From Xanthomarina gelatinilytica (GTDB lineage: Bacteria; Bacteroidota; Bacteroidia; Flavobacteriales; Flavobacteriaceae), in assembly GCF_000348685.1 (NCBI RefSeq), contig NZ_ANLA01000004.1:496001-560000 (forward strand): 64,000 nt of DNA. The letters are read 5' to 3'. Below the pieces are notes generated by a model. The model was not told the DNA's origin, did not search any database, and worked only from the letters and a program-made list of their open reading frames with translations. Both the position numbers and the translations under genes were made by a program. Positions 18,931 through 25,793 of this stretch are shown piece after piece. The first letter of the stretch is position 1. Every line of letters starts with the position of its first letter.

Positions 18931-18957
18931 AAATTTATTGGTAACCTGCCTTTTAAA

Positions 18958-18975
18958 TTATGATATAAATCATAA
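18958..18975. promoter_or_regulatory. CRP/FNR-like palindrome between nadA and the Rrf2 gene
   Basis: TTATGAT-N4-ATCATAA is a perfect 7-bp inverted repeat with the TGA-N6-TCA core of CRP/FNR-family operators. It overlaps the predicted nadA transcription start and lies about 64 bp upstream of the predicted start of the Rrf2 gene. It shares ATGA-N6-TCAT with the palindrome upstream of norC. The protein that binds it is unknown. Confidence 0.55.
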
Positions 18976-18976
18976 A

Positions 18977-18984
18977 CAAAGATA
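18977..18984 (-). promoter_or_regulatory. Probable -7 promoter box of nadAB
   Basis: On the minus strand this reads TATCTTTG, an exact TAnnTTTG box. Transcription would start near 18973, inside the adjacent palindrome. Confidence 0.6.
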
Positions 18985-19019
18985 ATGTTAATTGAAATAG
19001 GATAAAAACATCTTTTTTA

Positions 19020-19027
19020 TATCTTTG
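19020..19027 (+). promoter_or_regulatory. Probable -7 promoter box of the Rrf2 gene
   Basis: TATCTTTG matches TAnnTTTG exactly. A TTG that could serve as the -33 element is at 18992-18994, with a rather long spacer of 25 nt. The last three bases of the box are the first possible TTG start codon of the gene, which argues against that start. Confidence 0.55.
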
Positions 19028-19039
19028 AAAAAAAATACT

Positions 19040-19519
19040 GTGTTATCAAATGCGTGTCAATATGCTATAAGATCCATTCTTTATTTAGGAATGTGTTCCG
19101 ATGAAAAGCATAAAATAGGAGTGAAGATTATTTCAGGAGAATTAGAAGCACCTCAACCTTTTTTGGCTAAATTACTGCAACAATTAAATAAAAATGGTTT
19201 GGTTACTTCTACAAAAGGACCTTATGGTGGGTTTTATTTAAGCGAAGAAAACAAAACCAAAACCGTTTGGGATATTGTTCTTGTAATTGATGGTAATGAA
19301 AGGTTCAGTCAGTGCTTTTTGGGACTTTCTAAATGTGGCGACAGCAATCCCTGTCCTGTGCATTTTACGGTTTCGGCATTCAAGGACAAATTGTTCAAGG
19401 ATTTTAAGGACAAAAGCATTGCAGAGTTTGTGGAAGAAATAAAGGTTAAAGGGAGGTATATTTCGTTAAAATCTTTTGATGTCTTAAAAACAGATTCAAA
19501 GCCTAAGACCATTGATTAG
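19040..19519 (+). CDS. Rrf2-family transcription regulator with C-x6-C-x5-C motif
   Basis: This Rrf2-family winged-helix regulator has about 159 residues. The N-terminal helix LSNACQYAIRSILYLG and the recognition region PQPFLAKLLQQLNKNGLVTSTKGPYGGFYLS are typical. Three cysteines follow as C-FLGLSK-C-GDSNP-C, the Fe-S ligand region of IscR/NsrR-type sensors. NsrR-type members sense nitric oxide, and this gene lies directly beside an NO reductase operon. The frame is open from TTG 19025, but that codon is part of the predicted -7 box. GTG 19040 gives the usual MLSNACQYAI start and an almost leaderless mRNA. The 3' end overlaps the convergent norB-like gene by 24 nt. NO sensing is inferred. Confidence 0.85.
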   Translation: MLSNACQYAIRSILYLGMCSDEKHKIGVKIISGELEAPQPFLAKLLQQLNKNGLVTSTKGPYGGFYLSEENKTKTVWDIVLVIDGNERFSQCFLGLSKCGDSNPCPVHFTVSAFKDKLFKDFKDKSIAEFVEEIKVKGRYISLKSFDVLKTDSKPKTID

Positions 19520-20821
19520 CTTTCTTAATATAGGTAAACCAATAAACACCATACTTGTGGTGAGTGTTATTCCAAACACGAAAAAAGCCATATAGACCCA
19601 GAACAAACTCTCTTGCATGTTTGAAAAAGAGGTGTCGTTTCCTGCGTACATCCAATGACTTCTTCTGGCACCAGCTACCAATAAAGCCATAAAGAACAAA
19701 AAGAGTGAGATATTAAATCCCAAAAGACTTCTTTTTATAGAAGTTTCTTCTTTCTTGGTAAAAGCAGATATCCTAGAAACTATAAATAAAAGCGAAGCAA
19801 ATAAAATGCTTGTGTTAATACCAATGGTTGTTCCCATGGAGTGCGCTACTGTAATATGTGTGCCATGGGTAAAGAAATTTATGGCTGGAATGGAGAAAAG
19901 CAATGCAATGATTAAATTGACGAATATCCAGAAGTCTGTTGTCACTAAAAATCTATAAGCCAAAGGGTAACTGTCTTTTTCTGTCTTGGTTAGGCTGCGT
20001 CTCCATTCGTAAATCATATATCCCAAAACAATCCATTCGGTCATGCTTACGCCATAAGCCACATAACGAATCCATGGTAATGTAGGAACAATATAGGTAT
20101 GATGTGCCCAACCAAACATGAGATTTGTTAAGCCCAGAAAATAGAAGAAGAAAGCCAGTTTACCCCTTCCAATGGCATGGTCTCCTTTTATTTTGGCCAT
20201 CACGTAAATAGAAATTCCATAAACCAACATATTCCAAGAGCCAACAAAAGAACCATAAGATTTCCACTGAACCGTTAAATCTTTTATAACATGCTCCCTA
20301 AAATATGGCATTAACCACAAATGAGCTTCGGTTAAATGAATCATCATAAAAACAATTCCAGTTCCCCACATCCAATAATAAACAGGCCAGTTTTTAACCT
20401 GTTTCAGCATGGTTTTAAAATAGTTAATCCCAAAAAGAAGCCAACCAAACAAAATGGGAATGGTTAAAATTGGGGTAAAAGCCAAGTATTCCCTGCCTTC
20501 CATTTTCCCGAAGAAATAAGACAGGTAGATGCCAATTCCTGTAATAAGAAATACAATGAAATGAGTTTTCATTAATTTATCTGAAAATAATTTGAACTTT
20601 TCAACTTGGCTCAAGTAAAAATAAATACTTCCAGTAGCACAAAGCACTATCCAGGTAATCACTGTTGTTACATGAAACGGTCTCATTTTATGAAACGGTA
20701 AAAGGTCCTTTAAGAACTCAGGAATGAGATACTGTAAGGCAGCCAAAAGCCCAAAAGCAACACCCATTAACAAAGCTAAAAGAGCTGTAATTAAAAAAAG
20801 GGTACTGGTTTTATTTTTCAT
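19496..20821 (-). CDS. Second NorB-like haem-copper oxidase-family subunit I with altered ligands
   Basis: This 441-residue protein has about 12 membrane helices and aligns with NorB at 25794 across its length. It keeps the low-spin haem His50 (RPFH), the TM-VII pair His240-His241 (WAHHTYI), Glu262 and the high-spin haem His327. By alignment anchored on Trp186, Trp196 and the HH pair, the TM-VI FeB ligand is Tyr189 instead of His, the catalytic Glu is Val193, and the second low-spin haem His is Met329. Extra His162, Glu165 and His167 lie in the preceding helix. It is the last gene of the nor operon and overlaps the cytochrome c gene by 11 nt. The activity is unknown: NO reduction, another nitrogen-oxide reaction, or electron transfer only. 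It should not be called cbb3 oxidase. Confidence 0.85.
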   Translation of the reverse strand: MKNKTSTLFLITALLALLMGVAFGLLAALQYLIPEFLKDLLPFHKMRPFHVTTVITWIVLCATGSIYFYLSQVEKFKLFSDKLMKTHFIVFLITGIGIYLSYFFGKMEGREYLAFTPILTIPILFGWLLFGINYFKTMLKQVKNWPVYYWMWGTGIVFMMIHLTEAHLWLMPYFREHVIKDLTVQWKSYGSFVGSWNMLVYGISIYVMAKIKGDHAIGRGKLAFFFYFLGLTNLMFGWAHHTYIVPTLPWIRYVAYGVSMTEWIVLGYMIYEWRRSLTKTEKDSYPLAYRFLVTTDFWIFVNLIIALLFSIPAINFFTHGTHITVAHSMGTTIGINTSILFASLLFIVSRISAFTKKEETSIKRSLLGFNISLFLFFMALLVAGARRSHWMYAGNDTSFSNMQESLFWVYMAFFVFGITLTTSMVFIGLPILRKLINGLRL

Positions 20822-21242
20822 TTTTATACTCTAATTCAATCCAACCACTCGGTTTAAATATAGCATGGTAGTTTGGATAATATCCAGTGCTATCCACAAA
20901 TTTTAAATAACTAACCAAAGCTTCTTTTTCGCTTTCAGAAAAGTTGAATTTTGGCATTGTTTTTACACCGCTGTTTAAAAAGGCTTTAATGTATTGAGGG
21001 CCTTTATTTTTTGCACTGTACACATTGGTTAAATCTGGACCCAAATAGCCTCCCAAACCATAGGTTTGATGGCAAGACCAACAATTGTTTTCCTGCCATA
21101 AACGCTGCCCGTGAAGTGCTTGTTCCGTTAATATTACTGGATTTGCGTTTTCTTTAGAGGTGTAAACAAATCCATTGTAAACAACAAAAAGAATGAGCAA
21201 GATGCTTATAATGGCAATATTGTATTTGGTCTTTTCGGTCAT
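20811..21242 (-). CDS. Membrane-anchored monohaem cytochrome c (second NorC-like)
   Basis: This 143-residue protein has one N-terminal membrane anchor (about residues 8-27) and a periplasmic cytochrome c domain. The haem site is Cys54-x-x-Cys57-His58 (CWSCH) and the probable axial ligand is Met96 (KTMPKF). It resembles NorC at 27152, with the same spacing and the same EQALHGQRLWQENNC pattern. The tail beyond the haem domain is longer (DSTGYYPNYHAIF and on). It should feed electrons to the NorB-like subunit encoded next, whose start it overlaps by 11 nt. The upstream small subunit gene is 1 nt away, showing tight coupling. Confidence 0.92.
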   Translation of the reverse strand: MTEKTKYNIAIISILLILFVVYNGFVYTSKENANPVILTEQALHGQRLWQENNCWSCHQTYGLGGYLGPDLTNVYSAKNKGPQYIKAFLNSGVKTMPKFNFSESEKEALVSYLKFVDSTGYYPNYHAIFKPSGWIELEYKNEK

Positions 21243-21243
21243 A

Positions 21244-21480
21244 TTAAATTATTAAAACCAAACCAATAAAAATGGTTAAGAATGCAATTAACAAGGCTTT
21301 CCAGAACGTATTGGCATGACGTAATTCCATAAAATAAAAAGCAACTGCCAAAAATTTAAAAGCAGCTAAAACCATAATGATTGTGGCAGCATTTTCCAAA
21401 TGTGAATTTGCAACAACAGCCGATAAAACGGTTAATGCAATTAACAATATCAAAACATAAAAAAAAGGGTTCTGTTTCAT
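21244..21480 (-). CDS. NorF/CoxIV-like small membrane subunit
   Basis: This 78-residue, highly hydrophobic protein has three predicted membrane helices. The central segment FKFLAVAFYFMELRHANTFWKALL matches the prokaryotic cytochrome c oxidase subunit IV family, to which NorF-type proteins are related. It probably stabilises or helps assemble the oxidase-like complex. It lies 1 nt after the subunit III gene and 1 nt before the cytochrome c gene, so the four products are likely made in step. Confidence 0.8.
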   Translation of the reverse strand: MKQNPFFYVLILLIALTVLSAVVANSHLENAATIIMVLAAFKFLAVAFYFMELRHANTFWKALLIAFLTIFIGLVLII

Positions 21481-21481
21481 C

Positions 21482-22060
21482 TTAAAACACTAAATAAATT
21501 ACAGGGAACAACAACAGCCAAATAAGGTCACACATATGCCAAAAAGTGGCACTGGCTTCCACATCTTCCATAATGAGTTTTTCGGGGTTTTTATTCATGG
21601 TCCTAAAAACAGAAGCTAAAATCACCAGTCCAACCAAAACATGAATCACGTGAAATAGCGTTAACATCCAATAAAAGGAAAAGAAGGTGTTGTAGCCCAT
21701 GGTTAGTCCAGCTTCAATTTTATCAAAGTATTCTACGGTCTTCAAGCCTAAAAACAACAACCCTCCAAGCATGGTCAGTTTTAAGTATGTTTTTGATTTT
21801 GATAGGTTGTTTGTTTTTAAAGCAGTAACTGTAAGAGCCATAAAAAAGCCACTAACCAATAAAAACAAAGTATTTATGGCACCAAAGGTAGTGTTTAACT
21901 GCAACCTGGACTCATGGAAAATGCTGGCTTCGTCTTTGCTGTATAATGCCATGGCCACCAAAACGGCTCCAAAGGTGAACAATTCCAAATACACTATAAT
22001 CCACATTAAAATACCACCTGGTGGATAATAAAGTGATGCTTTTGTAGTAACTTGACTCAT
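21482..22060 (-). CDS. norE: NorE/cytochrome c oxidase subunit III-like protein
   Basis: This 192-residue protein has five predicted membrane helices and subunit III-family features: WIIVYLELFTFGAVLVAM, the FHVIHVLVGLVIL segment and the closing ATFWHMCDLIWLLLFPVIYLVF. NorE proteins of denitrifiers are stand-alone subunit III relatives that raise NO reductase activity by an unclear mechanism. It is part of the minus-strand nor operon, 10 nt after the DUF438 gene and 1 nt before the small subunit IV-like gene. It may instead be a true subunit of the second NorB-like complex encoded downstream. Confidence 0.85.
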   Translation of the reverse strand: MSQVTTKASLYYPPGGILMWIIVYLELFTFGAVLVAMALYSKDEASIFHESRLQLNTTFGAINTLFLLVSGFFMALTVTALKTNNLSKSKTYLKLTMLGGLLFLGLKTVEYFDKIEAGLTMGYNTFFSFYWMLTLFHVIHVLVGLVILASVFRTMNKNPEKLIMEDVEASATFWHMCDLIWLLLFPVIYLVF

Positions 22061-22070
22061 AATCTCAATG

Positions 22071-23045
22071 CTAATCCCAATCTAACAATCTTTTTTGTCC
22101 TTCTAGTTTTTGGATTTCTGTAATGTCTTGAGACATTTCTATAACCCCTTTATAGGTTTTGTTTTTGTCCCTTATGGCAAAATATCTAATATGGATGATT
22201 CGCCCTTTAAAGTTGAACCAAAACTCGGCAGAGTCCTTATTTCCTGCTTTAAATTCCTCTAAAATCCTTAAAACCATGTCCACACTTTTTGGTGGATGGC
22301 AAAAACGTACTTCTCTTCCAATAATCCCTTTGCTTCTTGCAAACACTCGGTCTTCTCCACGATTGTAAAAAATTACTTTGTCGTTTTCATCTACATAAGT
22401 AATGTCTACAGGTAAAAACCTCAATAATAAATTTACCTGTTCGGGAGTCATGTAACCTTCGTCGTAATGAAAAGTGTTTTCTATAGAAAATCTTTGTGTG
22501 CGATCTGTTAGGTCTTCACTTGGATGTATATATTTTGAATCTTTATTTGGAAAAGGCGCAGGCTTTTCTTTAAGCATCCAACCAATTTCCTCGTCTCCTT
22601 CATAAAATTCCTCCCAATCTTCTTTGGTTAGCAAACGCATGGCGTTGGGAAACAATTTTTGATCCTCAATAAGCATTAATCGTTTTATACCTTCCAATAA
22701 ATAAGGAAGGTTTTCAGTGATTTTTTCCACATCTTTTGTTTCGTTGTGTTTGTGCAGCAGTTTAATTTGCTCTCTTAATACATCATGAAAAGACCACATA
22801 CCTTGACTTGGCCCATTCCAATGATGTTTTTCTAAATACGGAAAAAGCTGATTTTCTTTTCGTTTGAAGCGCTTTTCAATTGTGGTGAGTTGATTGAAAA
22901 TATTAAAGTATTTTTGAAAATCTTCTGATACTTTCACATCGTATAATTCTAAAATCAAGTCCTGAATCAACGCGCTTTCTTGATAATATACCTGCAAAGG
23001 ATGTCCTTGTTCCAACTTTTCTACTTCGGGTAAGTATGAATTCAT
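22071..23045 (-). CDS. DUF438 hemerythrin-like/PAS protein in the nor operon
   Basis: This soluble 324-residue protein has two parts. Residues 1-150 form a helical DUF438/hemerythrin-like domain, seen in HPLQVYYQESALIQDL, RKENQLFPYLEKHHW and IEDQKLFPNAM, whose His and Glu residues can bind a di-iron centre. Residues 205-320 are a PAS domain (VDITYVDENDKVIFYNRGEDRVF to GVIEMSQDITEIQKLEG). There is no kinase or DNA-binding domain. Hemerythrin-like proteins such as YtfE handle NO or repair Fe-S damage, and PAS domains bind haem or small ligands. The gene lies 2 nt after norD and 10 nt before norE, so a role in NO sensing or NOR assembly is plausible but unproven. Confidence 0.85.
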   Translation of the reverse strand: MNSYLPEVEKLEQGHPLQVYYQESALIQDLILELYDVKVSEDFQKYFNIFNQLTTIEKRFKRKENQLFPYLEKHHWNGPSQGMWSFHDVLREQIKLLHKHNETKDVEKITENLPYLLEGIKRLMLIEDQKLFPNAMRLLTKEDWEEFYEGDEEIGWMLKEKPAPFPNKDSKYIHPSEDLTDRTQRFSIENTFHYDEGYMTPEQVNLLLRFLPVDITYVDENDKVIFYNRGEDRVFARSKGIIGREVRFCHPPKSVDMVLRILEEFKAGNKDSAEFWFNFKGRIIHIRYFAIRDKNKTYKGVIEMSQDITEIQKLEGQKRLLDWD

Positions 23046-23047
23046 GT

Positions 23048-24817
23048 TTAACTTTGATGCTTTATTTTTTCGTAGAGTTTCACTAACGATTGTAACAACT
23101 CTACAGGTGTTGTTAATATTTGATAATGGTTTTGCCCAAACATTTGTGGCAAATAATATTTTGCTTGTGCTTCAATAGCCAAAGCATAAGAATTGATGTT
23201 TCGCTGATTTAATTCACGAAGCGCCTGCTTCACATCGTTGATGCCGTATTTGCCCTCGTATTTATCGTAATCGTTGGGTTTTCCGTCTGAGATTAAAATA
23301 ACCCATTTGTTTTTTGTGTCCCTTGAGTCCAACAAAGCGCCCGAATGACGTAAAGCAGCACCAATCCTGGTGTAGCCACTAGGTTCCACAGCGCCAATTT
23401 TGTGTTTGGCCTTATCCCAAGTGTCGTCAAACCCTTTTAGGGAGAGATAGGTGGCGTAATTTCTGGTTTTGGAATAAAAGCTTTGAATGGAGAAATCAAC
23501 ATTGAATTCATTAAGGATTTCACCAAAAATAATGGATACTTGTTTTTCAACATCAATAACTTTATTGCCTCCAGCATAACCATCACTGGACAGACTGACA
23601 TCCAATAGTATTAAAATGGAAAGGTCTTTGTCTTTTTTACGTTTGGACAGGTATATTTTTTCTGAAGGTGTGTGTCTGGAATGGACATCTACATACAAAT
23701 CTGTGATGGCATCCAGATCAAAATCCTCACCTTGGGTTTGCCTGCGTTGTTGTTGGTATTTGTTGTTAACCGACGTTAACATTTTACGCAATCCTGTTAA
23801 GGTTGAAGCATTTTTTTGAAGTGTTTTTTTATAATATGCAGTATCTGTTTCCTGTTGTATTTTGGGATAGACCTTGCAAAATTTTGGTTTGTACTCCCTT
23901 TTGGAAAAATCCCATTCGTCGTAAGCAATATGTGGAGCTTCGGTATTTAGTTCGGTACTTTCGGAAATGGTAGTGTTTTCAATAAATTCTGCTTGATAAA
24001 TGGAATGTGTTGGGTCGTCTACCCTAACGGTATGTTTCATGTTAAGGTCTTCCAAGGCATTGGCATGATCATCCAGATCGTCGTCGCCATCAAAATCCCT
24101 CCAGCCACCTTCCCATTCTTCGGCAGTTTCAATTTTTTCAAAATTATGTGTCATCACATAATCTTCCTGTTGTTTTTTATCAATTTCCAAAGAGGTGATT
24201 TCCTCTACGGCATTGGCTTTTAAAATGGTATTTATTTCCTGGTCTATGGCTTGTTTTACTTGTTCTGAGATGTTGTTTAAAACGGCTTTTTTTAAGATTT
24301 TAGGATCGTTTTTCATCCATTTACCATAAATAAAGCTTAAGTCTTCAGGCTTTTTGTCTGTTGCCATTTTAAAATAATGGGAAATAAGTTCCTGATGGAT
24401 ATGTTTGGTAATGGGGAATTGGTTAAACATGTCATTTAAGACCAACGTGGATGTTTCTTGGGCTTTTTCCCGAGCATGTTCTAAGGTAAACTCTTCTTCA
24501 GCAGTAAAGTTTAAGTCCAAGTTTTTTTGAACAGATAGGTATACTATCCTAAAAATATAGAACTTGGTATTTTGTTCCAAGGTTTGAAACTCGGCATATC
24601 GAGAGGGCAGAAAAAAACTGTTGTTTTTATAGCCACCTTCACGTTCGGCTTCAAAAATTTCAATGGCTTCACCGGTTATGGCTCTGGAAAAAATGGTAAG
24701 TCGCTGTTTGATATCGTTTAATTTTACAGCATGTTCCAGTGTTTCCTGAGCTTGCTTTTTACGTCGCTTTAAGAAATTAACTACTTTGGAATAGATGAAT
24801 TCATCTGGTTCAAACAT
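23048..24817 (-). CDS. norD: NorD, von Willebrand A-domain assembly factor of NO reductase
   Basis: This 589-residue protein has a long N-terminal helical region. At about residues 400-585 is a C-terminal VWA domain with the metal-site motif D-x-S-x-S in LILLDVSLSSDGYAGG and a second acidic site in ILISDGKPNDYD. NorD pairs with the AAA+ protein NorQ to insert the non-haem iron of NO reductase (by analogy with CbbQ/CbbO). The acidic middle section (around residues 235-265) is rich in Asp and Glu. It starts with ATG 10 nt after norQ. The length agrees with other NorD proteins. Confidence 0.92.
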   Translation of the reverse strand: MFEPDEFIYSKVVNFLKRRKKQAQETLEHAVKLNDIKQRLTIFSRAITGEAIEIFEAEREGGYKNNSFFLPSRYAEFQTLEQNTKFYIFRIVYLSVQKNLDLNFTAEEEFTLEHAREKAQETSTLVLNDMFNQFPITKHIHQELISHYFKMATDKKPEDLSFIYGKWMKNDPKILKKAVLNNISEQVKQAIDQEINTILKANAVEEITSLEIDKKQQEDYVMTHNFEKIETAEEWEGGWRDFDGDDDLDDHANALEDLNMKHTVRVDDPTHSIYQAEFIENTTISESTELNTEAPHIAYDEWDFSKREYKPKFCKVYPKIQQETDTAYYKKTLQKNASTLTGLRKMLTSVNNKYQQQRRQTQGEDFDLDAITDLYVDVHSRHTPSEKIYLSKRKKDKDLSILILLDVSLSSDGYAGGNKVIDVEKQVSIIFGEILNEFNVDFSIQSFYSKTRNYATYLSLKGFDDTWDKAKHKIGAVEPSGYTRIGAALRHSGALLDSRDTKNKWVILISDGKPNDYDKYEGKYGINDVKQALRELNQRNINSYALAIEAQAKYYLPQMFGQNHYQILTTPVELLQSLVKLYEKIKHQS

Positions 24818-24827
24818 GATTTTTTAT

Positions 24828-25670
24828 TTAAATCATTAAATCGCACAAATCCGATAAAGCTTCGGTAATTTCGATGTCGTCTGTTAAAGGTTCAACCACT
24901 GCTACACGAACGGCCAAACGTTTGCCCAAGCCAGTGTGAATAAGTTTGGCAGCATCCACCAATAAACGTGTGGATACAGTTTCGGTCAAGCCTAATTCTG
25001 TAAGGTTTCTAATTTTATTGGCAATAGCCACTAGTTTTTTTGCTGTTGAAGCGTCAATTTGTGTTTCGTTGATTAAAATTTCGGCTTCGTCCTTTTCATT
25101 GGGATAGTTAAAGGCTAAAGCTATAAAACGCTGCCTGGTTGAAGGTTTTAATTCCTTAAAACCTTTTTGGTAACCTGGATTAAAAGATGCCACCAACATA
25201 AAGTCTGGATGTGCTTTTATGGTTTTACCCAATTTATCGATATAGAGTTCTTTTCTGTGATCTGTGAGGGAATGAATGGCCACAATAACATCTGGTCTGG
25301 CTTCTGCAATCTCATCTAGATAGATTACGGCTCCTTCTTTTACAGCTTTGGTAAGAGGGCCATCTATCCATACGGTTTCGGCTCCTTTTATGATATAACG
25401 ACCAATTAAATCTGTGGAAGACGTTTCTTCATGACAGGAAATGGTAATTAATTCTTTGTTCAATTTATGGGTCATAAAATCCACAAAACGTGTTTTTCCG
25501 GTACCAGTTGGCCCTTTTAATAACATGGGAATTTTGTTTGTAAAAGCCTGTTCAAACACTTCAATTTCTTTAGCTATAGGTTTATAGAAAGGTGTTTCAG
25601 TGTTTGTATGTTGGGTTTCTGTTTTCAAAATAGTGGGTTTTAAACTAGGTTTTATTAGTGTTTTTTCCAT
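24828..25670 (-). CDS. norQ: NorQ, AAA+ ATPase for NO reductase maturation
   Basis: This 280-residue MoxR/CbbQ-type AAA+ protein has Walker A GPTGTGKT at 53-60 and Walker B in AVIYLDEIAEARPDVIVAIHSLTDHR. Sensor 1 lies in FMLVASFNPGYQKGFKELKPSTRQRFIAL, and a CbbQ-type C-terminal region follows. With NorD it remodels or metallates NorB. The N-terminal 25 residues are a less conserved, threonine-rich extension. The gene follows norB after 123 nt of non-coding sequence containing a possible long stem (25685-25779) and precedes norD by 10 nt. Confidence 0.94.
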   Translation of the reverse strand: MEKTLIKPSLKPTILKTETQHTNTETPFYKPIAKEIEVFEQAFTNKIPMLLKGPTGTGKTRFVDFMTHKLNKELITISCHEETSSTDLIGRYIIKGAETVWIDGPLTKAVKEGAVIYLDEIAEARPDVIVAIHSLTDHRKELYIDKLGKTIKAHPDFMLVASFNPGYQKGFKELKPSTRQRFIALAFNYPNEKDEAEILINETQIDASTAKKLVAIANKIRNLTELGLTETVSTRLLVDAAKLIHTGLGKRLAVRVAVVEPLTDDIEITEALSDLCDLMI

Positions 25671-25684
25671 GTTGCTTAATATTT

Positions 25685-25779
25685 AAAAAGGCCCTTAAGT
25701 TTAAGATTTATGAAGTGGGTGATTGTCAGGTATGAGCAAATTTTACTTCAGGATCTGTAAGCAACCAAAAGGACCTTTT
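25685..25779 (-). other. Possible long-range RNA stem between norB and norQ
   Basis: The 123-nt gap is non-coding. On the minus strand AAAAGGUCC (25779-25771) can pair with GGGCCUUUU (near 25693-25685) over 9 bp, one of them G-U, across a loop of about 77 nt. A U-run follows. It could be a weak terminator or a stabilising stem that lowers norQD expression relative to norCB. Confidence 0.35.
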
Positions 25780-25793
25780 CTTGCTATTAATTG

